The notes under the pieces were generated by a model that was given only the letters and a program-made list of their open reading frames with translations, searched no databases and was not told the origin of the DNA. The translations under genes were made by a program, and so were the position numbers. Positions 32,904 to 40,644 of a stretch of 57,943 bases of DNA are shown here, piece by piece. Source of the DNA: CAYVCP01 sp964450565 (GTDB taxonomy: Bacteria > Patescibacteriota > Minisyncoccia > Minisyncoccales > CG1-02-41-26). The first letter of the stretch is position 1. Each line of letters opens with the position of its first letter. Where the stretch lies: positions 1 through 57,943 of the forward strand of contig CAYVCP010000001.1 of assembly GCA_964450565.1 (NCBI GenBank). The letters run 5' to 3'.

Positions 32904-33650
32904 ATGCTAAATGAAAACCCTAAAGTTTCAGTTTTAATGGCTGTTTATAATTCAGCAAAATATCTGAAGCCGTCTATAGAAAGTATATTAAATCAAACAT
33001 TTATTGATTTTGAATTTATTATCATTGACGATTGTTCTAGTGATAACTCTTTATCTCTTTTGGAAAGCTATCAAGACAAAAGAATTAAAATTATTAAAAA
33101 TGTTAAAAATCAGGGTTTAACTAAAAATCTTAATAAAGGTTTAAAAATAGCAAGGGGGGATTATGTCGCTCGTATGGATGATGATGACATTTCTTCTTTA
33201 GATAGATTAGAAAAACAGTATAATTTTATGGAACGAAATAAAGAAGTTTTTTTATGTGGATCCTTAGGTTATGTTATTGATGAAAATGGAAAAAGGATAG
33301 GAGAAAAAAATTTAGAAATAAAGAATATCAAAAAGAGACTTTTATTCAATAATCAATTTATCCATTCTTCTTTGTTTTTTAAAAGGGGAGTGTTTTATGA
33401 CGAGTCTTTTGAAAGAGCTCAAGATTATGAATTTGTTTTAAGAATTGCTTCAAAATATAAAGTAGCCAATCTAGAAGAGAGATTAGTAGAATGGAGGAAA
33501 AGAAAAACCTCTCTATCCTTTTCTTCAAAAAAGCAAAAGAAATGTGCTATTAAAGCAAGATGGCTTGCTATAACAAAATATGGTTATCCTAAAATAGAAG
33601 GATTTTTCCACATCTTGCTTCGTATTGGACAGTTAATTTTCTCTAATTAA
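32904..33650 (+). CDS. Glycosyltransferase family 2 (GT-A)
   Basis: 248 residues. N-terminal VSVLMAVYNSAKYLKPSIES is the GT2 start. The metal-binding DXD-type site is RMDDDDISSLDR (about residues 93-104). IIDDCSSDNS holds the nucleotide Asp. HSSLFFKRGVFYDESFERAQ and DYEFVLRIAS are the acceptor-side motifs with the ED/QD. It runs divergently from the flippase gene, separated by 23 AT-rich nt that must hold both promoters. The 3' end overlaps the converging WbaP-like gene by 4 nt. Confidence 0.9.
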   Translation: MLNENPKVSVLMAVYNSAKYLKPSIESILNQTFIDFEFIIIDDCSSDNSLSLLESYQDKRIKIIKNVKNQGLTKNLNKGLKIARGDYVARMDDDDISSLDRLEKQYNFMERNKEVFLCGSLGYVIDENGKRIGEKNLEIKNIKKRLLFNNQFIHSSLFFKRGVFYDESFERAQDYEFVLRIASKYKVANLEERLVEWRKRKTSLSFSSKKQKKCAIKARWLAITKYGYPKIEGFFHILLRIGQLIFSN

Positions 33651-34957
33651 CCTTTTTTAAAAAATAATTGAAAGGTTCTTAAAAGTATTCCAAGGTCTAA
33701 GATAATAGATCTATTCTTTATGTAATAAAGATCATATTGGAATTTTTCATGACTTTCTTCTTTGTTCCTTGCATATTTTATCCATCTTGTTTGTGCCCAC
33801 CCTGTAAATCCAGGCTTTATAATATGCCTTAAATCATAATGGGGAATTTCTTTTTCTAAATGTTTCACAAATTCAGGACGTTCTGGTCGTGGACCTGTCA
33901 ATGAAAGATCTCCCTTTAATACATTAATTAATTGAGGGAACTCATCTATGTGAAATCTTCTTATAACTTTTCCTGTTTTGGTCCTTCTCTTGTCTTCTTT
34001 TTCTGCCCACTTTGCTCCGTTTTGTTCAGCATTTTCTACCATAGATCTAAATTTCCATATCTGAAATGTTTTTGAGTTTTTTCCTACCCTCTGCTGTCTG
34101 TAAAAAATAGGGCCCTTATCTTCTATCTTAATTAAAAATGATGTTATAAGCCAGATGGGAAACGTAATACATAATAGTATGCTACTTAAGAATATATCTA
34201 AAATTCTTTTTGTATTATCATAAAGTTTTTTTTCATTATTTGTCATATTATTTAAAAACCACAATTTATCTGTGAAATCAACTGGGAGTTTGTTAAGAAT
34301 TAGTTCATAAGCTTTTGCTAAATCAATGAAGGTCGTAATACAAGAAAGGCATTGATACAATTCTTTAACGATAGCTTCATTTTCTGAAATATCTTCTGCT
34401 ATTATTAAGACTTTAATTTTTCCATCTATAAGTTGTTTTTTGATATTCTTTTTTTTATCAAGAAATTTAACAAACCTATACCCCAGTTGAGGCTGGGTTT
34501 CAATTTGTTTTTGTAAGTTTTCTGATAATTTTGTTTTTCCTAAGAAAGCAACGTTTTGTAAATAGACCAAAGAGAAAAGAAAAAAGAATAGTTTTCTCCA
34601 AAGAAAAATAAGAAATCCAAAGACAAGAACATTAATTAAAAGATTTGTTTTCGGTGTAATGCTGAATAGGGGAATTAAATAAAAGAAACTTAATCCAATA
34701 AGTAAACATCCTATCGTAGCTTTAATTGTTTTTGAAAGTATTTCTGTTTTTTGTCTTACTATTTTTAAATCATAAAGGCCAAAGACATACATTATAGAGA
34801 ACCAGAAGATATATAATATAGCAAAGGGCAAAATATGATCGCTTATCAATTTTTTTGTTACGTTATTCCAAAAACCTAAATATATTGTTGCAATAAAAGA
34901 AATAGATATTAAAATTATATCTCCCAAGAACAAGACGAATTGTCTTTGCTTTTTCAT
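33647..34957 (-). CDS. Undecaprenyl-phosphate sugar-phosphotransferase (WbaP/WcaJ-type initiating enzyme)
   Basis: 436 residues. Four N-terminal TM segments (about 10-110), a CoA-binding-like middle region (about 130-230), then a TM and the catalytic bacterial sugar transferase domain (about 250-436). Key stretches are KRILDIFLSSILL, GPIFYRQQRVGKNSKTFQIW, KFRSMVENAE, HIDEFPQLINVLKGDLSL, TGPRPERPEFV and KPGFTGWAQ. The enzyme puts the first sugar phosphate on undecaprenyl phosphate, starting each glycan unit at the inner membrane face. Its own promoter (34966-34994) is well formed. Confidence 0.93.
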   Translation of the reverse strand: MKKQRQFVLFLGDIILISISFIATIYLGFWNNVTKKLISDHILPFAILYIFWFSIMYVFGLYDLKIVRQKTEILSKTIKATIGCLLIGLSFFYLIPLFSITPKTNLLINVLVFGFLIFLWRKLFFFLFSLVYLQNVAFLGKTKLSENLQKQIETQPQLGYRFVKFLDKKKNIKKQLIDGKIKVLIIAEDISENEAIVKELYQCLSCITTFIDLAKAYELILNKLPVDFTDKLWFLNNMTNNEKKLYDNTKRILDIFLSSILLCITFPIWLITSFLIKIEDKGPIFYRQQRVGKNSKTFQIWKFRSMVENAEQNGAKWAEKEDKRRTKTGKVIRRFHIDEFPQLINVLKGDLSLTGPRPERPEFVKHLEKEIPHYDLRHIIKPGFTGWAQTRWIKYARNKEESHEKFQYDLYYIKNRSIILDLGILLRTFQLFFKKG

Positions 34958-34965
34958 ATTTCGTT

Positions 34966-34994
34966 ATTTTACAACGCTTTTAGCTTTTTAACAA
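34966..34994 (-). promoter_or_regulatory. Promoter of the WbaP-like gene (leaderless)
   Basis: On the minus strand: TTGTTA (34994-34989), 17 bp, TAAAAT (34971-34966), ATG at 34957-34955, eight nt after the -10. Confidence 0.65.
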
Positions 34995-35003
34995 CCTATT
35001 TTA

Positions 35004-35363
35004 ATGCCTATGTCCATACAAGTATTTGTTAATGAATTTAAAAATAAAAAAATGAATTCAAAGAAGATAGAAAAAGAAATAACGAAGTTAATGCAGGATG
35101 AAGATGTAACAAAAGAATCTGGCATTTACCCATATGTTTTGACTAGACAAGAAAAATATCTAAATATTCGAGTATTTACCGATAAAATGAAACGAGAAGC
35201 ATATGAGAGGCAAAAAGGTATTTGCCCAAGATGTAAGGAACGTTTTGAAATAGAAGAAATGGAAGCAGATCATATAAAGCCTTGGCACGAAGGTGGAAAA
35301 ACAATAGATAAAAATTGTCAAATGTTATGCAAAGAGTGTAATAGAAGAAAATCTGGAAAATAA
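35004..35363 (+). CDS. HNH endonuclease-family protein, possibly a fragment of a longer DUF262/HNH protein
   Basis: 119 residues. The HNH core is at the C-terminus: CPRCKERF (zinc Cys pair), ADHIKPWHEGGK (catalytic His with preceding Asp), N in DKNCQMLCKECNRRKSG (second Cys pair). The N-terminal 60 residues hold no second domain. The segment QEKYLNIRVFTDKMKREAYE looks like the region just before HNH in longer DUF262/HNH proteins, so this may be a remnant of one. Nothing upstream continues the frame. It sits at the left end of an accessory patch. Confidence 0.75.
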   Translation: MPMSIQVFVNEFKNKKMNSKKIEKEITKLMQDEDVTKESGIYPYVLTRQEKYLNIRVFTDKMKREAYERQKGICPRCKERFEIEEMEADHIKPWHEGGKTIDKNCQMLCKECNRRKSGK

Positions 35364-35395
35364 AACTTAAAAGATTATTGGTAGAATTTAAGTTG

Positions 35396-35436
35396 TGTAA
35401 AGATACCTGTCAATTTGCTTGACAGGTATCTTTACA
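35396..35436. repeat. Perfect 18-bp palindrome (REP-like)
   Basis: TGTAAAGATACCTGTCAA (35396-35413) is the exact inverse of TTGACAGGTATCTTTACA (35419-35436), loop TTTGC. The ACCTGTCA core resembles IS200/RAYT-type REP palindromes found in many bacteria. No T tract follows. It separates the HNH gene from the toxin-antitoxin pair. Confidence 0.7.
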
Positions 35437-35515
35437 TTTGCTACGATAGAAACGTGGCTAATAATTTTGAAAAAATAACGTGGGATATGTTAGAAAAATT
35501 ATATAAAAAATAATT

Positions 35516-36292
35516 ATGATTACATTTTTAAAAAAACTTCGCCAAGAAAACGATGTGAGCCAAGGATTTTTGGCAAAAAAAATAGGTGTATCCCGTCCGA
35601 CTTATGCGCAGATTGAAAGCGGTGCGCGAGACATATCTGTAAAAGAAGCGCAAAAATTAGCCCGATTTTTTGGATTGTCTTTAGAAAATTTTCTTGCTGG
35701 TAAAAAAACACCGGAGTCAAAAGTAGAATTGGAGAAAACAAAAAAGAAAAAAATACAAAAAATTGAACCTCGTGATTCAGTACCTCAGGAAAAAGTAGAA
35801 AAATTCAAAGAAGTACTTTTGTATATTTTGGAAAAAATAGGTGCGCGTCCAAATGTCGGCGAAGCTGTCGTGTGTAAATTAATGTATTTTATTGACTTTG
35901 ATTATTATGAAAAATTTGAGGAACAATTAATTGGGGCTAAATATATAAAAAATCATTTTGGACCAACCCCTGTTGCTTTTCCTGAGATTATTGCGCAAAT
36001 GGAACAAAATGGTGATTTGACACGTGTTACAAAAAAATATTTTCAACACGATCAAAAAAAATATTTACCACGCAGATTTGCCGACCTTTCGAATTTTTCA
36101 GCTAGAGAAAAAGAATTAATTGATTGGGAAATTGAACGATTTAAGGAGTTTAACGCTACAAAGATGCGTAATTATTCACACAAAGATGTTCCGTGGATTG
36201 GTGCTGACGATCTACAACCGATTAACTATGAAGCGGTTTTTTCTCGTACCGATGAATTTTCCGTAAGACAATACGATGATGAACTATTATGA
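35516..36292 (+). CDS. XRE-type HTH fused to Panacea (DUF4065) domain, antitoxin
   Basis: 258 residues. Residues 1-65 are an XRE/Cro HTH (LRQENDVSQGFLAKKIGVSR, PTYAQIESGARDISV). A basic linker (70-90) is followed by a DUF4065/Panacea domain (about 95-230): VVCKLMYFIDFDYYEK and IKNHFGPTPVAFPEII match the family KLLYY and YGPV positions. In known systems the Panacea domain neutralises a partner toxin, and fused HTHs repress the operon. The next gene overlaps by 17 nt and looks like a RelE/ParE-type toxin, completing the pair. Confidence 0.83.
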   Translation: MITFLKKLRQENDVSQGFLAKKIGVSRPTYAQIESGARDISVKEAQKLARFFGLSLENFLAGKKTPESKVELEKTKKKKIQKIEPRDSVPQEKVEKFKEVLLYILEKIGARPNVGEAVVCKLMYFIDFDYYEKFEEQLIGAKYIKNHFGPTPVAFPEIIAQMEQNGDLTRVTKKYFQHDQKKYLPRRFADLSNFSAREKELIDWEIERFKEFNATKMRNYSHKDVPWIGADDLQPINYEAVFSRTDEFSVRQYDDELL

Positions 36293-36641
36293 AACAGAAG
36301 AATTTACACGTGATTTTAAAAAACTGCTGAAGAAATTTTCATCATTGGCGGAAGACTTAGAAGTGAACAAGCAATATCGGATTGAGCTTTTTCATTGTAA
36401 GGGGATAGATAGTAAGGGTATTATTGAAATTCAAGGAGTTGGCAATACAACGGAGCTTAAATTTTTTAAAGTTAAAAAATTTCAATGTAAAGACTTAAAA
36501 GGTCGTGGAGCAAAAAGTGGCATTCGTGTTATTTATGCTTATTTTCCTGTTGAACAAAAAATAGTGTTTATAGAAATATATTTTAAAGCAAATCAAAACA
36601 ACGAGAACAAACAAAGAATTATTAATTTTATAAATACATAA
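36276..36641 (+). CDS. RelE/ParE-like toxin of the Panacea pair
   Basis: 121 residues. Pattern TEEFTRDFKKLLKKFSSLAEDLE at the start, a basic middle, and SGIRVIYAYFPVEQKIVFIEIYFK near the end match the RelE superfamily fold (helix pair then strands with the R and Y of the active face). Several Lys/Arg typical of ribosome-dependent mRNA interferases are present. The start overlaps the antitoxin by 17 nt. The order antitoxin-toxin is the usual one for this system. Toxic mechanism is not proven by sequence. Confidence 0.78.
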   Translation: MMNYYETEEFTRDFKKLLKKFSSLAEDLEVNKQYRIELFHCKGIDSKGIIEIQGVGNTTELKFFKVKKFQCKDLKGRGAKSGIRVIYAYFPVEQKIVFIEIYFKANQNNENKQRIINFINT

Positions 36642-36644
36642 TTT

Positions 36645-37226
36645 ATGAATATAGAATACGAAGCAACATTTTTAAACATTAATAAAGATGTTATACGGGA
36701 GAAGTTGAAAAACATTAATGCTAAATTAGTTAAAGCTGAATATTTACAAAAGCGAGTTGTTTTTAATTTACCAAAAAATATAGATGGAGCACATAAATGG
36801 GTTAGAGTAAGAGATGAGGGGGATAAAATTACGATGAGTTTGAAAGATGTCGATGCTGGAAAAATAGAAAACCAAAAAGAGGTTTGTTTAAGGGTGGGCG
36901 ATTTCAAGAACGCTGTGGATCTATTAGAATTAAGTGGGTTTCATAAAAAAGCGTATCAGGAGAATAAGAGAGAAAAATGGCTATGTGATGAGTGCGAGAT
37001 AGATATTGACGAATGGCCATTTTTAGAACCATATATAGAAATTGAGTCAACAAGTGAGCAGTTAGTAAAAGATATGGCTCAAAAATTAGGATTTGATTAC
37101 TCTAAAGCATTGTTCTGTTCTACAACCACTATTTATGCTAAAAAATATAATATATCGGATGATATTATAAACAACCAAACACCAAAAATAATTTTCAATA
37201 TGGAAAATCCGTTTTTGAGAAGATAA
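36645..37226 (+). CDS. CYTH-domain protein (class IV adenylate cyclase / triphosphatase fold)
   Basis: 193 residues. N-terminal MNIEYEATFLNI follows the CYTH ExExK start, with Thr in place of the Lys. VRVRDEGDKITMSLKD and EIDIDEWPFLEPYIEIE provide the basic and acidic residues that line the tunnel. Such proteins hydrolyse triphosphates or, in CyaB members, cyclise ATP. The altered motif makes the activity uncertain. It lies 3 nt after the toxin gene and may share its operon, which would be an unusual association. Confidence 0.77.
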   Translation: MNIEYEATFLNINKDVIREKLKNINAKLVKAEYLQKRVVFNLPKNIDGAHKWVRVRDEGDKITMSLKDVDAGKIENQKEVCLRVGDFKNAVDLLELSGFHKKAYQENKREKWLCDECEIDIDEWPFLEPYIEIESTSEQLVKDMAQKLGFDYSKALFCSTTTIYAKKYNISDDIINNQTPKIIFNMENPFLRR

Positions 37227-37323
37227 AAATATACGAAAATATACGTTGATATTATATGTATAAGCCGAACCTTTATTTTTAAATACCTATGAGGAATACT
37301 ATCATATGAAACGGTGTCTTTAA

Positions 37324-37352
37324 TTGCAATTTAATGTTTTTTTGTCTAAAAT
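37324..37352 (+). promoter_or_regulatory. Promoter of the Wzy/WaaL-type gene (leaderless)
   Basis: TTGCAA (37324-37329), 17 bp, TAAAAT (37347-37352), ATG at 37359, seven nt after the -10. Confidence 0.7.
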
Positions 37353-37358
37353 GTTTCA

Positions 37359-39467
37359 ATGGGAAAAAAATCAAGATTAAAAAAAGAGAAACAAAAGAAT
37401 CATATAGCCATAGGGGAAGAAATTAAAGAGCAAAGAGATGGTTTTGAGAGTTTTTTATTGCATTTAATTGAAGTGGTTGCGGGTGTAGCTCTTTTTTGTC
37501 CCTTGGTTTTTGCAACGCATTTTTATTTTCCCTATGTTGGCCCAAAGAGTCTTTTTTTTATGGCAATGTGTCAAGTCATTTTTTTTACTTGGCTCATCTT
37601 AGCTATAAGGTATAAAAAATATAGGCCTAAGCTAAACTTTGTTTTAATTGCTATGGGCTTTTTTCTTTTTATTTTAATTCTGTCAGCACTATTTGGAGTA
37701 GATCCTTCGCGTTCATTTTGGTCTAAATTTGAGAGAATGACAGGAGTTTTAATGTGGCTACATCTGTTCGGTTTTTTCTTAGCTTTAAGTTCTACTTTTA
37801 AGAAAATATCTCAATGGAAAAATTTATTAATAGTTTCTTTGTCGGTTGCTATTATCTTAAGCACTACCTTTCTTATTGTAGAAACAGAATCAAGGTGGTT
37901 TGCTCCTGAAACAGGAAGTATTTTTACCTTTGCGAGAGGAGGTGGAGCTACCCTAGGAAATAGTTCCTTTTTGGGAAGCTATCTTCTTTTTAATGTTTTT
38001 ATTGGTCTTTATCTATTTTTTAGAGACGATAGGAAATGGGCTAAAATTTTAGCAGTTGCTGCTATTATCCTTGGGTTTTTAGCTATTTTTGCTTCTGGAG
38101 CAAGGGCAGCTACTTTAGCTACTTTGGGAGGGATGGGCTTAGTATTTTTACTATTTTTGTCTTTTTATCAAAAAAATAAAAGATTAAGAAAAATAGGCAT
38201 AATCTTTTTAATAATATCTATTTTGATTGTTTTATCTGCTTTTGTTATGTTGTTTTTTCCACAAACTTTTGTACATAAAAAGTTTATTGAATTAACCACA
38301 CAAGCAAGATATTTGAATTGGCAAATAGCATGGAAGGGTTTTTTAGATAGACCTCTTTTGGGATGGGGTCCTGAAAATTATACAGTTTTATTTCCAAAAT
38401 ATTTTCATCCCTGTTTGTTTACAAAAGAATGCGGTAGTGAAATTTGGTTTGATAGAACACATAACATTATTTTAGATACTTTATCAATGACAGGAATTTT
38501 AGGACTTTTATCTTACCTTTCTTTATTTGTTATTTCTTTTTTTGTTTTATGTAAAAAGTTCTTTAAAGAAAAATTAATTGATTTCTTTGGTTTTAGTATT
38601 TTTACTTCTTTATTAATTGCTTATTTTATTCAGAATTTAACTGTTTTTGATATGGTCGCTAGCTTAATGATGTTTGTTCTGTGCCTATCATTCCTTTCTT
38701 TTTTAACTAAAAAAGAAGAAAGGAAAGAGCAGTTAATTGTGTCACAGAAAAAGTGGCCTATTATTGCTGTTTTGATTATTTTCTCAATTACTTTTTTTCA
38801 ATTCATTATACAACCTCTTAAAACAGATAGTTTGACAATTGATGCTATTGCAGAAAGCCCTAACCCAGACATTATTGATCAATTAAAAGAAAGAGGAGAT
38901 GACCAAGTACAAGCTTTCTTAAGGAGTGTGGCTGAAAAGAGAATTGCTCTTTACAATAAAACATTAGAAACTTCTCCTATGGGAAAATATCAAATAAGAG
39001 ATTTTTTTGCTCAGCATACTCAAGAAATTTTAAATAGTTATATTAGCTTGATGCCAGTAGATGTTTATAAAAAAGAACTAGATGCTGGGATAGCGCTTTT
39101 AGAAGATTCTGTTAAAGATTCGCCATTAGATTATAGGTCAGCTTTAAAACTTGCTCAACTTTATAACCTTTACATCTATATAGAACCAGAGAAATTAGAG
39201 AGAGCTGAAGAATTAGCCAGAAAAGCGTTAGATTTATCTCCTACTAATCAACAGTCTTATTGGGCATTGACTCAAACTAATCTTTATATGAATAATCTTG
39301 ATGTAGCCCTAGATTATGCAGAAAAAGCAATTATATTAGAGCCCAACTGGTTTCAAAGTTATTTGATTGCTCACCAAATAGCAGGCTTCAAAGAAGACGC
39401 AACAAAGCAAGAAGAGATTATAGAAAGAGCAAAACAAATAAATCCTGATTGGGAAAATAATTTTTAG
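37359..39467 (+). CDS. O-antigen polymerase/ligase (Wzy/WaaL-type) with C-terminal TPR domain
   Basis: 702 residues. A short basic N-terminus, then about 10-12 TM segments. A large periplasm-side loop at about 300-380 carries GWGPENYTVLFPKYFHP and RTHNIILDTLSMTGILGLLS, the R-x-H-N motif of the Wzy_C family. From about 530 to the end comes a soluble helical part with TPR-like repeats (DYRSALKLAQLYNLYIY; NQQSYWALTQTNLYMNNLDV; PNWFQSYLIAHQIAG). This could polymerise glycan units or transfer glycans to a protein or lipid. TPRs suggest protein partners, perhaps glycosylation of the surface protein; inference. Confidence 0.85.
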   Translation: MGKKSRLKKEKQKNHIAIGEEIKEQRDGFESFLLHLIEVVAGVALFCPLVFATHFYFPYVGPKSLFFMAMCQVIFFTWLILAIRYKKYRPKLNFVLIAMGFFLFILILSALFGVDPSRSFWSKFERMTGVLMWLHLFGFFLALSSTFKKISQWKNLLIVSLSVAIILSTTFLIVETESRWFAPETGSIFTFARGGGATLGNSSFLGSYLLFNVFIGLYLFFRDDRKWAKILAVAAIILGFLAIFASGARAATLATLGGMGLVFLLFLSFYQKNKRLRKIGIIFLIISILIVLSAFVMLFFPQTFVHKKFIELTTQARYLNWQIAWKGFLDRPLLGWGPENYTVLFPKYFHPCLFTKECGSEIWFDRTHNIILDTLSMTGILGLLSYLSLFVISFFVLCKKFFKEKLIDFFGFSIFTSLLIAYFIQNLTVFDMVASLMMFVLCLSFLSFLTKKEERKEQLIVSQKKWPIIAVLIIFSITFFQFIIQPLKTDSLTIDAIAESPNPDIIDQLKERGDDQVQAFLRSVAEKRIALYNKTLETSPMGKYQIRDFFAQHTQEILNSYISLMPVDVYKKELDAGIALLEDSVKDSPLDYRSALKLAQLYNLYIYIEPEKLERAEELARKALDLSPTNQQSYWALTQTNLYMNNLDVALDYAEKAIILEPNWFQSYLIAHQIAGFKEDATKQEEIIERAKQINPDWENNF

Positions 39468-39477
39468 TATTAAAAAA

Positions 39478-40461
39478 ATGGATAACGATTCTTATGCGAA
39501 AGATAATAAAAACTATTTTGATAAACTAATAGTTAATGTTCCCGAGTTGTACTCTCAATACCCTCCTAAGGATTCTTCTAAAAACACTTTTGATATCAGA
39601 AAGACTATTTTTTCAAAGATTTATAGGAGTCGTTTTTTTACTTTAAAGATAAGAAATTATCTCTTTCATTTTTTTAGAAGAATTAATTTAGATTTAACTT
39701 GGCTTGATGAGTTTAAGTTTTATTGGCAAGGTTGTCTCAAGGGAAGACCGTTTTGGAGTTCTCATGATTTTTTCTTTCTTAAGAACCTATACAGAGTAAA
39801 ATTTCAAAACAATGAAGTTCCCAAAGAGATTGATAGTTCAAAAGATCATTTAGATTCGTGGCAAAAACCAGAAGTTTTATACCAATTACTACATTTAGTT
39901 GCTAAAGAATCTGTTCACAATGAAATAAAAATTATTAAACTGTTAAAAAAGTATAGAAAGATTAAAGATCTAAACATAATAGAATTTGGGTGTGGCACAG
40001 CTCCTATTGTAAAATCTTTATATGAATTTGAACCTAATTTTAATAAATTAAAAATAACAATATCAGATATTCAAACTTTGGCTTTTCACTATGCTTGTTT
40101 GAGATTTAGTCACTTAAACAATGTAAAATCACTTCTCTTAGATTATAAAAATGATTTTCAGGTTGTAACTCAAGAAAAGTTTGATGTTATTTTCTGTATA
40201 ACAGTTTTTGAACATTTGCAAAATCCCTTAGAAACAATAAAAAAGTTTTATCATTTACTAAATGATAATGGATTATTATTCTTTGATTATATCAAAGGAA
40301 ATGGAGAAGGTTTAGATACCCAGAAAGCTGTTATTGAAAGAGACGACGTTATTAATTATATAAAAAACAATTTTAAAATACTTTCGGGAGAAGTTTCTAA
40401 AGAAAAAAGTATCGGTTTGTGTTTGTGTGAGAAAAAAGCAGTGAAAAGCTTGACAAAGTAA
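39478..40461 (+). CDS. SAM-dependent methyltransferase
   Basis: 327 residues. The N-terminal 150 residues are unassigned and helical. The SAM domain covers about 155-300: NIIEFGCGTAPIVKSLYEF (motif I), ITISDIQTLAFHYA (motif II), FDVIFCITVFEHLQNPLETI (motif IV), LNDNGLLFFDYIKG (motif VI). It follows the polymerase gene by 10 nt, so it is probably in its operon. The TTGACA promoter for the next structured region overlaps its last codons. Acceptor unknown, likely a glycan. Confidence 0.78.
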   Translation: MDNDSYAKDNKNYFDKLIVNVPELYSQYPPKDSSKNTFDIRKTIFSKIYRSRFFTLKIRNYLFHFFRRINLDLTWLDEFKFYWQGCLKGRPFWSSHDFFFLKNLYRVKFQNNEVPKEIDSSKDHLDSWQKPEVLYQLLHLVAKESVHNEIKIIKLLKKYRKIKDLNIIEFGCGTAPIVKSLYEFEPNFNKLKITISDIQTLAFHYACLRFSHLNNVKSLLLDYKNDFQVVTQEKFDVIFCITVFEHLQNPLETIKKFYHLLNDNGLLFFDYIKGNGEGLDTQKAVIERDDVINYIKNNFKILSGEVSKEKSIGLCLCEKKAVKSLTK

Positions 40462-40478
40462 AGTTAATTTGCTAATAT
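40450..40478 (+). promoter_or_regulatory. Near-consensus promoter of the murB leader RNA
   Basis: TTGACA (40450-40455), 17 bp, TAATAT (40473-40478). The start site would be about 40485, so the RNA begins with the first complementary segment (40486-40495). Unlike most promoters here it is 160 nt from the next ATG. Confidence 0.75.
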
Positions 40479-40484
40479 AAGAAC

Positions 40485-40634
40485 AAGTGTAAGTGTAGTT
40501 TCTAAGTAGGTAAAAGATTTTCCTTTTTTGGGAAGATCTTTTGCTTTACAAAAATTTTTTTTATTTATATAATAACAATGGGTTGGGAGCGGCACTTACA
40601 CTAATACTTAGAAGTCAACCCTCCCGGCCCATTG
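40485..40634 (+). ncRNA. Structured RNA region upstream of murB (candidate sRNA or cis-regulatory leader)
   Basis: Starts at a near-consensus promoter and holds no ORF of note. Pairings: A AGTGTAAGTG (40486-40495) with A' CACTTACACT (40593-40602); B TTCTAAGTA (40500-40508) with B' TACTTAGAA (40605-40613); hairpin C (40510-40549; AAAAGAT/ATCTTTT and TTCC/GGAA) followed by a T tract at 40555-40562; 14-bp helix D (40576-40589) with D' (40621-40634), two G-U pairs. A and B come before D, A' and B' lie in the loop of D, so the pairings are pseudoknot-like or mutually exclusive. It does not look like tmRNA, SRP RNA or 6S RNA. Function unknown. Confidence 0.5.
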
Positions 40635-40644
40635 GTGTTTTAAA

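Noticed and set aside
35454..35513. Short GTG-start frame of 19 codons just before the antitoxin gene
   Set aside because: Too short to support as a gene, no family, no start signal; could be a leader peptide but there is no evidence beyond an open frame.
40485..40634. tmRNA, SRP RNA or 6S RNA
   Set aside because: No tRNA-like ends or tag frame, no SRP core tetraloop, and no long end-to-end hairpin with a central bubble.
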